A DNA stretch of 64,000 bases from Parasitella parasitica (taxonomy: Eukaryota; Mucoromycota; Mucoromycetes; Mucorales; Mucoraceae), in NCBI GenBank assembly GCA_025201805.1, contig MU619338.1, forward strand, positions 1 through 64,000, read 5' to 3'. The position numbers were made by a program, and so were the translations under genes. The notes under the pieces were generated by a model. That model did no database searches. It was given only the letters and a program-made list of their open reading frames with translations, and was not told where the DNA came from. Below are positions 47,437 to 58,016 of this stretch, one piece after another; position 1 is the first letter of the stretch, and every line of letters begins with the position of its first letter.

Positions 47437-48639
47437 GAACTTTCTTTTTACAGAGTTGCAGTTGGTTGAACTGATTGCTTGGATGTGTTCTTGTGATAAC
47501 ACTAAATAATTGATCGGGCTGATGGCTTTTTTTTTTCATGATAGGCGTAAATGCAGGCTTTCAAGAACTACCAGAAGATACTAAACTAATACCTGCCCTT
47601 CGGGGATGCATCTTGTGTACATTGGCGCAGGATGTCGTATGATCTCCAGCTGCGAAGTGGAAACACCACACTGCTCTTAGCTGGCCTCTGTTTTTTTTTT
47701 TATCAACAATCGTATTGAGTTTTCCTGAACTTGCTGTTTGGTTGTCACTTTTACCGTATCAAGGCAGATCATCTGGAGTTAGATCAAGCAGGAATTTTGA
47801 CAATGCTGGTACTGGCCTGGGTTGGTAGGATAATCAGTGTTCCCTTAGTCCCTTTTCCTTGATCGTTTACTTCTGGATTACCCTTTGCTATTATCTCGTT
47901 AGATAGGAGTTAATACCTACAAGACACTCCTACAAGATTAGCAACAATTGAGAATAATAAACGATCATCATTATTGCTCTTTTTTAGAATAGATTTATAA
48001 CAGCAAAAAATTATGTTGTTGGTCCCTGACTCCAGGTTTAATTATTCGAAAACTCCACTTGTGGTGTTCTTGATTTGTTTATAGTTCAGTGCACTATTCG
48101 ATGTAACAACTGTAAAAACCAGATTGGGAGATAAATGCAGGGTTTGTATAAACAAAAGATTTCCCATAAATTTGGAGTAGAGTTAACAAATAATACATAC
48201 ACAATGCACAAAAACGAAGTGCACCGCAAGCAAGCAAGTCTGCTCAAAGAAGAAAAATACACAACTTTGTAAAAGAAGGGTTGAACTTAATCCATGGCAC
48301 AACTATTTGATAATAGGGATAAAATGTGGAGAACATGCCTAATTAAATAAAGTTCCATAATTGTAAAGGCTTTTGCTTTCTATTAGAGGAGATACGCTCA
48401 AAATTGTTGCTTCAGAACTCTGTTGATTAGACTTTATTATCAAAGCGGTTTGTAAGGTGCCAAACATTAAAATGAAGGGATCTATTGTTATTTAGTATAA
48501 TGTAATGAGAATGGTATTTTTTGGTGACGAATATCTTGATATTTTTGGTTTGAAGAGTAACGACATGAAAAAACATGTTAATATTATATTTGTTTTGCAT
48601 AAAAGGCCGGCTTGTTCTTGTCAACGTCTTGAAACTTAT
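47437..48639. other. Intergenic, unassigned
   Basis: No gene is seen. There is mixed AT-rich DNA with a T run near 47692-47702. It probably includes the 3' flank of the PD-(D/E)XK-like gene. Confidence 0.45.
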
Positions 48640-51198
48640 TTACTCTTCTTTCTGCGGAGAGCGGAAGCTAACTAGTGATCGGCTGAGTCGACGGCTAGGG
48701 GAAGCTGCATCTTGTTCTGGCAGTATACACGATAGGTCATCCAACATCTTATCCGTAGTTTTCTTCATAATTCTCTAATGAGGATATAGTTCAGTAATGA
48801 ATAAAGAAGAAAAGAAAGCAAATATCACACAAACCTCTAGCGTATCCATCCTACGGACGCAAGGGATAAGAGCGTGGATATCATACAAATCGCGTGGCAA
48901 GTAGAATTGCTCCAACATAGTGAAACGGTAAAGTTTGTAAAATGAGAGGTCCATAACAAATAACTGGCATTTGAAACCTAAATCAAAGACCGCAGCAGTT
49001 AACATTATACTCCTTGGATAAGACCGTATTTCATAAATACCTTCAATCAACAGACCGTAAATAACTCTGTCTTCAGTAAAATGCATGCGATCTAATTCAT
49101 CTTTCATTATATTCGCCAATTTTACGAAATCTGGATTTTGGGCATCAGTTGTTGAATTCAAACTTTGAATATGACTTGGACTTTTGACCTCGCAAACAAA
49201 CGGCAAGGCTGTGTGGCCGTTGTACTGTACAAGAAGTGATAGATCGGGTATACGCCCGTACTTGCCTCTTCGCTCTTTCGAGCCCAACGATTCATCGGTG
49301 CTTCTATTAAGCGTTCAAGTGTCAGTTAGAAAAGTGAATCCATCCTCTGTCCATCAGGCCATTGGGGAAGATCAATGCCATACAATTCTGTAGCTAGCAT
49401 TGCCATTTTAGTTTTCTTGTTTTTAAAATAGTTTTTTTTTTTTTTCTCTTATCTCACTAACTTCTTTATTGTTCTTATCATTATTATTTATATCTATAAC
49501 ATTATATTTTATCTCAATTGCACCCGCCTCTTCGATAGGAACTCATATCCTATAGTACGCGGCTCAATCAATAAACACAATTTAAAAAAAAAAAAAAGAA
49601 AAGTGAATCCTACCCGTGCAAACATGATTCAACGCTTACCCTTGAATAATGATGTCGGTGCCATTTGAGCACAAAAATGGACATACCAAGCTTTCAACTA
49701 GTAGACTGCAGAACAGTGGCTCCTTCAACGTATACATGTTGTGTTTCTTTAGTTTTTGTATCCTACACGATAAACGTGTTACAAGTCATGATATATTAAA
49801 GTTACTTACGTTTACATATTAGACTTACATATCAAATGTTGTGTTTGCTCTTAATAGTTCCTTAGTATATCCTTTGTTTGCGCACTCTGCCTGGTGTTTT
49901 ACTGCTTGACTCTCTCCCTCCTTCACATCGTTTGTCATAATGATCTAAAAACAAGTTAGTCAACACCAACAGCTTGGTATATAGAGAACTAGCGATTGTT
50001 ACCTCTGAAATGATTGAAATGTCTTTGTATTCGCTTGGCTTGTCTTTGTCTTTATACTTGTCTTTGATGTCACGGTGGTAAATGCTCCAGTTCTCTTCAG
50101 ATATCTTATAAGCTCTTCTATTTTTGTCGTCAACCCACATAATCGCGTTCAAAGCACTACAAGTAGTAAATAATGGCTATTAGTCAACTGTGTTGTTACT
50201 GTTGTGGCGGGCACAAATATTTACAGCTCTTCTATGTGTGTTGGGCTCTTGATAGTATTAGATATTTTGTCAATGCAAAGATTGCGGTAGGCATGGAAGC
50301 TTTTCGAAATATTCTCTTCGTTAACACACCACTAGTCAAAAGAAAAAGATTAGCCATGTCAAATGCTAATATTTCAGCTGCATGAGATTTACATTGTTTG
50401 TTGCATTGTCAATTATTACTTTAGGTTCACCACCTTCCAAATAGTCCAAGTACTTTATATTTAGAGCCTGCAAAGTAACTTTGTGAGAATGACAAATATA
50501 CATTGCACTCCAGAAGATAGCATACTTACAGGTGGTGGTGCACCTTCTTCTTCTAAACTGCTATCCGTATCGGTGGTGCTATCTACGATTTTTCTTTTTT
50601 TGCCACCTTCTCGTGTTCAAATAGTTAATGCTCAGTAATATTTGTTTTCAAAATACAACTATACTTACTGTTGCTGCTCTCACTAAAGGTGCTGGTGCTG
50701 GCGCTAGGACTAGCAACATTTTTGATATTATTTTTCTGTTGGGTAATGTCTCCATTGTACGTGAAATTATTCGTAGAGCCTTTTATTGTATTTGTTATTC
50801 GCTATTTGAACAGTTTAGTACGCGCTTGTTGCAAGTGCAGGAGGGGAAAGACTTACTTCTGAGGAGGAAATGGACCCTGCTGGCCTGCTTTGTTGTTGGT
50901 TATCTTTCAGTTCTTTACTTTTACTGTCATATACTGGAATCTGTGACTAATGGAACCTGTAAGTATGAGCTTATTTGATTTTTGAGTTTTTTTGTGAGTA
51001 ACATACATCGAATTTCTTCAAAAAAGATTTCATTATTTTTGATGCTTTGCCATTTAATAAATCACTCTGGACCAATTCGTTTAATTCGGATTTTAGCGTG
51101 GACTGAGCAGTGAGATTATTATCGCACTTCTCTTTATAACGAGAGTACAGTTGACTGAGATTCCACTTCTTGACTTTTGTCTTAACTAGGTAGTCCAT
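48640..51198 (-). CDS. PD-(D/E)XK-like protein of an expanded Mucoromycota-type family
   Basis: Twelve exons (51198-51007, 50940-50857, 50801-50669, 50609-50530, 50467-50393, 50331-50225, 50156-50003, 49944-49829, 49762-49640, 49303-49041, 48977-48835, 48774-48640) give 534 residues with every phase closing. Residues 1-150 are Lys/Ser-rich with a GKKRK nuclear-localisation-like patch. The middle holds KYLDYLEGGEPKVIIDN, NAIMWVDDKNRRAYK and EPLFCSLLVESL. A nuclease-like core follows: GTDIII, then KYGRIPDLSLLVQY with Asp375 and PFVCEVKSPS with Glu393 and Lys395, the spacing of a PD-(D/E)XK active site. After it come CQLFVMDLSFYKLYRF and a Ser/Arg-rich tail. I associate this architecture with large uncharacterised Mucorales families; whether it is a nuclease is inference. 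The 336-bp intron 49639-49304 contains a retro-insertion. Confidence 0.7.
49342..49597 (+). mobile_element. Retrotransposed insert with polyA tail and 13-bp target-site duplication
   Basis: The 13-bp sequence GAAAAGTGAATCC occurs at 49329-49341 and again at 49598-49610. Between the copies lies 256 bp that ends in 14 A, with AATAAA at 49570-49575, nine bases before the tail. This is the signature of target-primed reverse transcription of a polyadenylated transcript: a 5'-truncated LINE, a SINE or a processed-mRNA 3' end. It sits within an intron of the PD-(D/E)XK-like gene in the opposite orientation. Taking out the insert and one duplicate leaves a 67-bp intron, the normal size here. Confidence 0.85.
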
Positions 51199-51600
51199 GT
51201 TTTTTTTTGGTCAAGTCGAAAAAAAAAAAAAAAAAAAAGAAAAAAAGCACATCGAATCCATGCAAATTTATACTAGTTTGTCTGTGTGTGTGTGTGTATA
51301 AAAATAGCCCTGTTCAGCAGTTGTAAACTGGTTTTAGCCAGATGATTTTGATCAACGGATATGTAATGCATATCGTTAAACATAGTAGTGCAGTAATAAA
51401 TGCATTTTCTGCTTTTGATCCTTTGTCGCATATCACAATTTATTGCCATACTGCAAATAGCTGGCGACATTTATACGTGTAAATACTATTAATCCCAACA
51501 CATGAACTAATCTATTATACAAATTCCCAGCTGCAGTTTATTCTGACTATAAATACTATTTTTCAAGCAAAAAAGATGTATAAAAAGATATATGATACAT
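51199..51600. other. Intergenic flank
   Basis: Contains an A/T homopolymer (51217-51246) and a GTGTGTGTGTGTAT microsatellite near 51284-51299. No gene is seen. Confidence 0.5.
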
Positions 51601-52386
51601 TTATCGAAACACATCCGTGTTACGAAAACTTGAGTTATCCCGAAGAGCATCATTATGCGTTTTATACTCCATTGTTGTCTCTGATGGTAGGCTTAGATGC
51701 TTCTTGATGGTATCTCTACATTTTACAAAATCAATTAAATGCACCTTTCCTAGTGACGCACACTTTCTGATAAATTTACCTGATTTTGAGATTGATTTTT
51801 CCGTTTGACGATGTCTTATTCCATACTGAAATGATATCTTCTGATCCTCTAATCGACAAAACAGCACCACAAATTTCATCTTTTACATCAAATTGATCTC
51901 CAATGATGGCCAACACTAACAGCTCCCAATATCTGCTTGCTAATCCCTTTTTCAATCTGACGATCCATTTTCCACCATCGATGTTTACAGTGTCCTATCA
52001 TTACGTTTCAATATATCGGATCCTGACCACAGTCCTCGTCACAATCTCACCTCCCAAACTGGTCTAACACCTTCTTTGAATAGATGGTAATCGCTAATGT
52101 TGGGCAGTTCGCTAGGGCGGCGAAGATGACTATACACAGCCCAAAATTCTTCGATCTATTACCGACATATCCACTGTTACCATTTGAAACAAACAAAAAC
52201 GTCTCATGTATATACAATTACCGTATTGAAAGTTGCAATCTTCTTCATTGCTCCTTCGTAGTCTGTGATTTTCTCGCCTCGAGAACGGTGCATAAACCAA
52301 AATACCCACCCGTAATGGAGCGCGTGCGATTTATCTTGATTCAGTCGGGTTTGACCTGCTACCTCTAAAGTTGCTGTATTATTCAT
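51601..52386 (-). CDS. EIF4E2: eIF4E2/4E-HP-type cap-binding protein
   Basis: Four exons (52386-52222, 52155-52051, 51994-51780, 51715-51601) give 199 residues, the standard eIF4E size. Cap-binding features: YGWVFWFMHR (first cap-stacking aromatic position), IEEFWAVYSHLRRPSELPN (contact surface for 4E-binding partners), SDYHLFKEGVRPVWED (second aromatic and acidic cap contact), GGKWIVRLKKGLASRYWELLVLA and EEICGAV-like DEICGAVLSIRGSEDIISVWNK. The KKGLASRYWE and EDIISVWNKTSS stretches fit the 4E-HP (eIF4E2) class, which usually represses translation, better than class I eIF4E. Class assignment is by pattern. The C-terminal extension after MEYKTHNDA is short. Confidence 0.85.
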
Positions 52387-52579
52387 GTTGGCTACGTTCT
52401 TTCCTTTCAGAACAGAACCGGTATAAAGATGGACTTATAGTTTTATTATGTAAAAGGAAAGATACAAAGGCTATATGTTGGTAGAAAGAAAGAGAATTTT
52501 TTTTTTTTCATTGCGGCACATTTTGACAAGTCGAAGGTCACAAAATAATCTCTACATTTGAGGCTTTAGTTGATAGTAA

Positions 52580-53116
52580 TCATGGTTGCATCGACTTTAG
52601 CTTAATTAGCCTTTGCTCCATTTTGATAATGTTCTTTTCAAGGTGATTGATTTGCAAATTCAGGTCGTCGTAAGCAATCAAAAGCTCTTTTTCCATGTCA
52701 CAAAGTCTGGCATCATTTCCCTGCTGCTCGATATCACATTTACCATCGCTGTATGCATGGCGTAAACTTTCATAAACAACATTAATAGTGGCCAGACAAT
52801 CGCACGAAAATTCTAGCTCGGTTAGCAAGTTATCATACGTTGCTTTTGTGCTATCTTTGATTCCAGCGACCAATTCATGCTTTTTCCAGCAGTTACTTGC
52901 GGGAGTACCGGTAAAGCGAGATTTTTTTCTTGTGCTTGGTGCATGCTGATATTGAAGTTTCCCATTAAGAATGGCTATTACTTTGCTACTACCTTGCTGT
53001 CGCTCTTTCACCTTTGGCTGTCGTCTATTTTTATTGACAGAATATTTAGTAAAACTATGTTGCTGAAAGTGAGTAGGCATGAAGATGTTGCAAAAAGAGT
53101 GAAAGGAGCGAGGCAA
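52580..53116 (-). CDS. Hypothetical coiled-coil protein
   Basis: One open frame of 178 residues; an internal ATG at 53080 (MPTHFQQHS) could be the true start, giving 166. The N-terminal half is basic and disordered (VNKNRRQPKVKERQQ, STRKKSRFTGTP). The C-terminal half has predicted helices, including YDDLNLQINHLEKNIIKMEQ, with heptad-like leucines. The overall shape, a basic tail plus a C-terminal coiled coil, suggests a small nuclear or cytoskeletal adaptor, but I recognise no family. Codon use and low stop density over 540 bp support a real gene. Confidence 0.55.
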   Translation of the reverse strand: MPRSFHSFCNIFMPTHFQQHSFTKYSVNKNRRQPKVKERQQGSSKVIAILNGKLQYQHAPSTRKKSRFTGTPASNCWKKHELVAGIKDSTKATYDNLLTELEFSCDCLATINVVYESLRHAYSDGKCDIEQQGNDARLCDMEKELLIAYDDLNLQINHLEKNIIKMEQRLIKLKSMQP

Positions 53117-54344
53117 ATGATTGTTGTTTACTATAGCTTTATGCTTATTTTTTTGTGCAACTTGCTTAATTAGTCGAATACTTAACGTTTTATGTTGGTA
53201 TCACAAGTAGCCAGCAGTGTACAAGTGTATGCCCAAGGAAAAAAAAACAAATAAACTTTCTTCAAAGTAGCAAATATCGTTGATGCATGTCTTGGTGATG
53301 GGGCATTGTATGCATATACATGCCAAAAAATCTTATAAAATGTTACCAACAGGTATTTGCATTTATGAATGCTGCCATGCTGCCATGCTGCCATTAGACC
53401 AACGAAGCTGGTTGTAAGTGAATAAACATGTCAACTTGAGATATATAAAATCGACGTTGTTCTGCCCAAGCGTTCTCAATCGGTCTGGAAGAGTACAATG
53501 TGAAACTTCTAGAAAAATAATTGACTTCGACCGCATTCGTAAGAATGTTTATTGTCATGAAACCTGCTAATGGATGGTTGTTTGCCTGGAGCTGTTTACA
53601 AGAGACTTGCCTATGCCGCCGTAGTGGTGAATGTTGCTCTATTAACTGAAGGGGCCTGAGAGTGAAAGCATAATCTATAAAAACTGACAATATTTGGTTT
53701 TAGTCGCGAACCTTGACATGAATGATTTGCTTTCGTATCATGATGGTACATATAAGTTAAGAAGAACTGGTCTCTCGTTGGCTGATCCAACTATCATTTA
53801 ATATCGGAAAACCCGCTTACACTTCACTAATCTAATGATGGCCTCAATTGCTTGCAAAAAGCAAGTACATTGTAAAACAATGCGACATCAACCGTTCTTT
53901 AAACAGTGAATAGTTCAAGGAGGTTGATACTATTCGTTTGAAATTTGAGTGAGTTGTACTAATCCAGGTTTAACCTTTTATTTGTTTTATTATAACGCAT
54001 ATTCTTCTGGACCAATTCGTCAAATGTATCCTTTCTAACTATTAACAGGGCAGGAATTAGGATTATTGGTACAGTAACAGTTTTAGATGTGAATAGTCTC
54101 TGATACCTAATCTAGTTATTCTCATCATAGCATCAAGCAAGGTCCGCCAGGTATGATTATGTATTGTTGTGAAATCAATGCACGTTATTGACAATACAAA
54201 TCTCATACCGAGTAATCTGGCATTCCTTGCTTCATCTAGCAATGGCGAATGTTTTCTATCAAATCTATAAATTAAAAGCTGTATCAATCCAGCTTTGATA
54301 AGTTGATCACTGCAATGCATTTGTATTTCTAGTGTTGGATTATG
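53117..54344. other. Intergenic with unrecognised open-frame remnants
   Basis: Two minus-strand open frames (53394-53690 with NHPLAGFMTINILTNAVEV; 54063-54320 with KHSPLLDEARNARLLGMRF) look protein-like but are short, with no start or splice context that joins them. They could be relics of a repeat-family gene. A triple GCTGCCAT repeat lies at about 53369-53394. Confidence 0.4.
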
Positions 54345-54655
54345 CTACATATTTTTATTTTCTTTTTCATCACGTTCTTTTACACCCATAGGTCGGATAG
54401 CACTTCCATCTGATACTCGAGGTTGCTCTCCAAGCACAACTGTACAAATTAAATATGTTTAGTATCAAAAATCGGATTAGTTGGGTGAAAAAAAAAAAAC
54501 TTTACCGCGTTTGTACAAAATCCAAGAAGTAACAACAACAAAAGGTGCTGAGACAATGATTGTTGTCAACCTAAGCATACAATTCAATTGCTGTGCTTTT
54601 CGTTTATTACATTATGCTATTACCTTCTACCTGCAGGTGATAGTTTGATGGCCAT
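54345..54655 (-). CDS. 63-residue single-pass membrane protein
   Basis: Three exons (54655-54624, 54570-54506, 54439-54345) give MAIKLSPAGRRL followed by a single hydrophobic helix (TTIIVSAPFVVVTSWILY), a KR stop-transfer pair and a charged tail ending KENKNM. All phases close, both introns have ordinary GT-AG ends, and the ATG-to-TAG frame is complete. The pattern (short basic N-terminus, one helix, soluble tail) is typical of small mitochondrial inner-membrane assembly or accessory subunits, but I do not recognise the family. It would be missed by length-limited gene finders. Confidence 0.62.
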
Positions 54656-54927
54656 TTTGTTGTAACAGAATGTGAAAACAGAAGAGTCAAACTGACTGAT
54701 TATATCCCTGCATTTGGGACAGTAAAACTAAATCCTGACTTGCCGGCGCCCTTCATTCTTGACTCAAACCGAACATCCAATGCTTACGCGCCCAAAACCC
54801 CTTGACTAGCATGTATGTACCGGTACAGTAATCTTGGATATTGAGATGAGTAGCACAAGCGTATTGATATAATCGATAATAGTTCAATTGTGATGCCAGC
54901 GCACATCGGTTTACACTCTCCACCCTG

Positions 54928-55800
54928 ATGAAATCTATATCATTGGCGGTTCGTTCATACCTTTTTCTTTCTTTGGTGAGTATGTTTTCAACATTAAATG
55001 CAGTGCATCGCATCAAAAGCATAGTAACAAATGAATATGCTCGTACTCAGATTAGCTTGGCTGATAAAGTAGATGAAAGTGAGGCTTCAAGCTCTTCCAT
55101 AACTTTATTACAAAGTAAGTGATTGCTAAGATTAGCTCTTTCAATCATTCAAAGAGAATATAATCATTTTCCTTTGCCTCTTAAATTCAAGCTCGGTACA
55201 GATTTAAGCGCAAACTTTTCACTTAATGATGCAAACGTTATCAATATCAATGTGAAATCTTTGTTTGGTGAATATAATTTCTTGACCCAGAAGAAAACTA
55301 GCGTATTTAAAGCACATCATTCTATTTATTCTGCACAAACAGAATGGTCTGACGGAAGCAAATCAGACGTACTTTATGTACCAAAAACTGAAGTGACCAA
55401 TGCACTTGGGTATTTGATCGTTACAATGCCTTGCCCGTTGTGCTTTTTATTGTAGTGGAAGGATTTCGAACAATGATTGACATTATCTAACGCATTTATT
55501 GCCGAATGATGGTTTAAATTGGAGTCTTGACAAGTGTCGCAACATAGCAAAGGCAGGATAAAAAAGAGTGAATGGCAACCCCAGGGATGAAGGTTGGTTT
55601 TAAAAAGAGAAATACAACATCGATAAATGTTTATGCTGCAACTAATGTTGGTACACAGTCAGTACAAAGCAGTTTTGGCAATTCCAAGTTCTACTCCAAT
55701 TTAGTTTTTTCAAGAAAGATAAATTATGTTATAGTATTGTTAAAGAGAGAACAGATTGAATGTTTAATTTGCCCCTTGATTTGCCTTTTAGCCCTATAGC
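54928..55800 (+). pseudogene. Fragments of a Mucorales-type repeat-family gene
   Basis: Open segments at 54928-55122, 55123-55455 and 55572-55799 read like a broken gene: DESEASSSSITLLQ, then YNHFPLPLKFKLGTDLSANF, then EWSDGSKSDVLYVPK. The DGSKSDVLYVP block is one I associate with abundant uncharacterised Mucorales proteins. Stops and missing splice signals separate the pieces, so no full product is made. The evidence is pattern-based and modest. Confidence 0.4.
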
Positions 55801-55803
55801 ATG

Positions 55804-56100
55804 TTATTGATGATATAACAGTATACTGCAGTAATTTCTCATTGATTTTACCAGCAACAGAAGATAGAATCCGACATTGATAAAAGATAATTTATTATGC
55901 AAGAAGTTTAGAACTAACAAAAAAAAAGTAGTAAATTTACTTGACAAAAGATAAAGGTATTCGTAAAAATGTACGAAATTGACAGGCTTAATTGGATGAT
56001 TCGAGACGAAGGCTGGTTTAAGCCCTAAATCATTTCTTGTGTGGTATAAAGAGACAGGTTTTTCGAATTGGACGACAATATAATCTTTACTAGGTATCAT
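55804..56100 (-). pseudogene. Fragment of a repeat-family gene, opposite strand
   Basis: The frame contains SKDYIVVQFEKPVSLYHT and GLKPAFVSNHPIKPVNFVHF, which look like one conserved exon, then runs into low-complexity hydrophobic sequence from AT-rich DNA. It probably belongs to the same broad class of decayed family members as the neighbouring plus-strand fragments. Confidence 0.35.
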
Positions 56101-56323
56101 AGTTTGATGTACTGTATTCTGTCCAGTAGATTTTGCGAATATCTGTCATGAGCGGTCGCTTCTTTCCTTCCATTGAAAACATGACAGGTAATTCCAGCAG
56201 CAACCTTCAAAGCATCATTTTATCAGAGAGTTTTTTAAGGCGCGATCATTGAACATATAATCTTGCAGCGACCATGCCTCGCGTTTGTGGGGGGTTTTTT
56301 TTTTCATACATTACAACAGAATT

Positions 56324-57821
56324 ATGGAGCATCAGTTACAACCACATCCTATGGCTGCTAAGGTGATTGATTTCACTGATTGGTCTTGTAACACCACTGA
56401 AAATCTCGAGATAAGCCTAGGTAATCAGCCCAGAAGAAAGCGTGTTTGCTCAATGTTTTCTAACAATGATATGTTGCGTTAGTTCAACCACGAAAAGGCG
56501 ACAGCAACTCCAATGAGCCAACAACATCGCTCATCTTTCATCCAGAATTTTCATATCCTATTTTCGGTGATCATGAGACAGCGTTTGGGTATAAAGATCT
56601 AACATTAAAGGTTTGTCGACCTGATTCATTCCAAGTACACTTGAAGCTGATCGTTTATGTTAGTTAAAGTACGCCTCTGGATCTTTACGACCTTTTATTT
56701 CAATGGATTATTCATCAAAATACCAGGCAGCGAGCTCTTCATCTATATCAGAAGACTCTCAAGCCGACGATTTAATAAAGATATTAGAAGACTACCTTCC
56801 TCGGGGCTACTTGACTAATCAAAACGAATTTACCGATGTAATTCGGAGCGATTATACTACATTTAAGCCTCTTGGAGAAAAAATCCATGAATACACTCGA
56901 GAAAATGACGATGGATCACTGGAGCAATTTGAAATTTTCAAGGTAAAGCATATTGAGGGATCAATAGCAACCGGTTAGCAATACTTATGTTTATGTAGAA
57001 TTCGTTTTCGAATACCAAATTTAGAGAATATCATTCACGTATGCAATTGTTTGTTTTGTTGTTTATTGAAGGATCTAGTTATATTGAGGATGATGATGAA
57101 AAGTGGGAGATTTACACAAGGTATTTAAGATACACAACGATCCAACAACAAAAGAAGAAAAAAAGCCAGCCTACTAATTTATCCCAGTTTCAAGCATGAA
57201 AGGATAAACGACACAGAGGATGCTTATCATTTTATCGGATACAGCACAACATATCCATTTTATTGCTGGCCAGAAAACATCCGTATGCGAATTAGCCAGT
57301 TTCTAGTCCTCCCACCATACAAAAAACAGGGTCATGGAAGCAAATTATATCAAACAATCTACGAATTATTTCTGTCAAGAAACGAAATTTGCGAAATTAC
57401 AGTAGAGGATCCCAACGAGGAGTTTTCAGACATGAGAGATAAAAACGATATTCGATACATGCTGGAGCATGGGGCCTTCAAAGGATTAAAAGCGCCCGTT
57501 TCTCAAGACAAAATCCAAGAATTATGCAACAAATACAAATTGACCAATCGACAAACACAGCGCTGTATAGAGATGTATTTATTGTCAAATGTGGATAAAC
57601 TGAACGCCAAAGAATACAAAGCATATCGATTGCAAGTAAAGCAAAGACTGTATTCATTTAATTTTGCAAGTATTCTTAAATTTACTGGGTAATCTACATT
57701 TTACTAATTTTTAGAATAGGATGTATTGAGAGAAATGGAAGAATCTGAAAGAAAAGAGAAACTTGAACAAACTTATCTTGGTGTAGAAGAAGATTATCAC
57801 AGACTTCTGGAGATTATTTAA
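56324..57821 (+). CDS. HAT1: Type B histone acetyltransferase HAT1
   Basis: Six exons (56324-56420, 56483-56610, 56664-56942, 56999-57120, 57188-57665, 57720-57821) give 401 residues, as in yeast and animals. HAT1 acetylates Lys5 and Lys12 of newly made histone H4, usually together with the WD protein Hat2/RbAp46, before nuclear import and deposition. Visible: FHPEFSYPIFGDHETAFGY in the N-terminal domain, FREYHSRMQLFVLLFIEG and the GNAT core ISQFLVLPPYKKQGHGSKLY (acetyl-CoA loop QGHGSKLY), then ITVEDPNEEFSDMRD, the classic HAT1 motif with the catalytic acidic residues. The last intron (57666-57719) must start at GCAAGT to keep the frame into DVLREMEESER. A second ATG at 56351 could also serve as start. 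Confidence 0.93.
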
Positions 57822-58016
57822 TGGACCATACCAATAGTATTATTAATAATAAAAAGAAAGGACATTTTCAAGAGATCTTGGGTTATTATACTAGAATTTC
57901 CTTGCTTATTTGATGGCGAAATTCAAAGATATATAGAGGAACCCTACAATCTTTTTTGCTGATTCAATGCAAAAACATGGCGGTTGAAATAATAATACAA
58001 GCAGATTTTATTCATT

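Noticed and set aside
49640-49686. A GTATGT donor at 49686 in the PD-(D/E)XK-like gene
   Set aside because: The frame continues without interruption into NGTDIIIQG, which fits the family core, so this is exon sequence.
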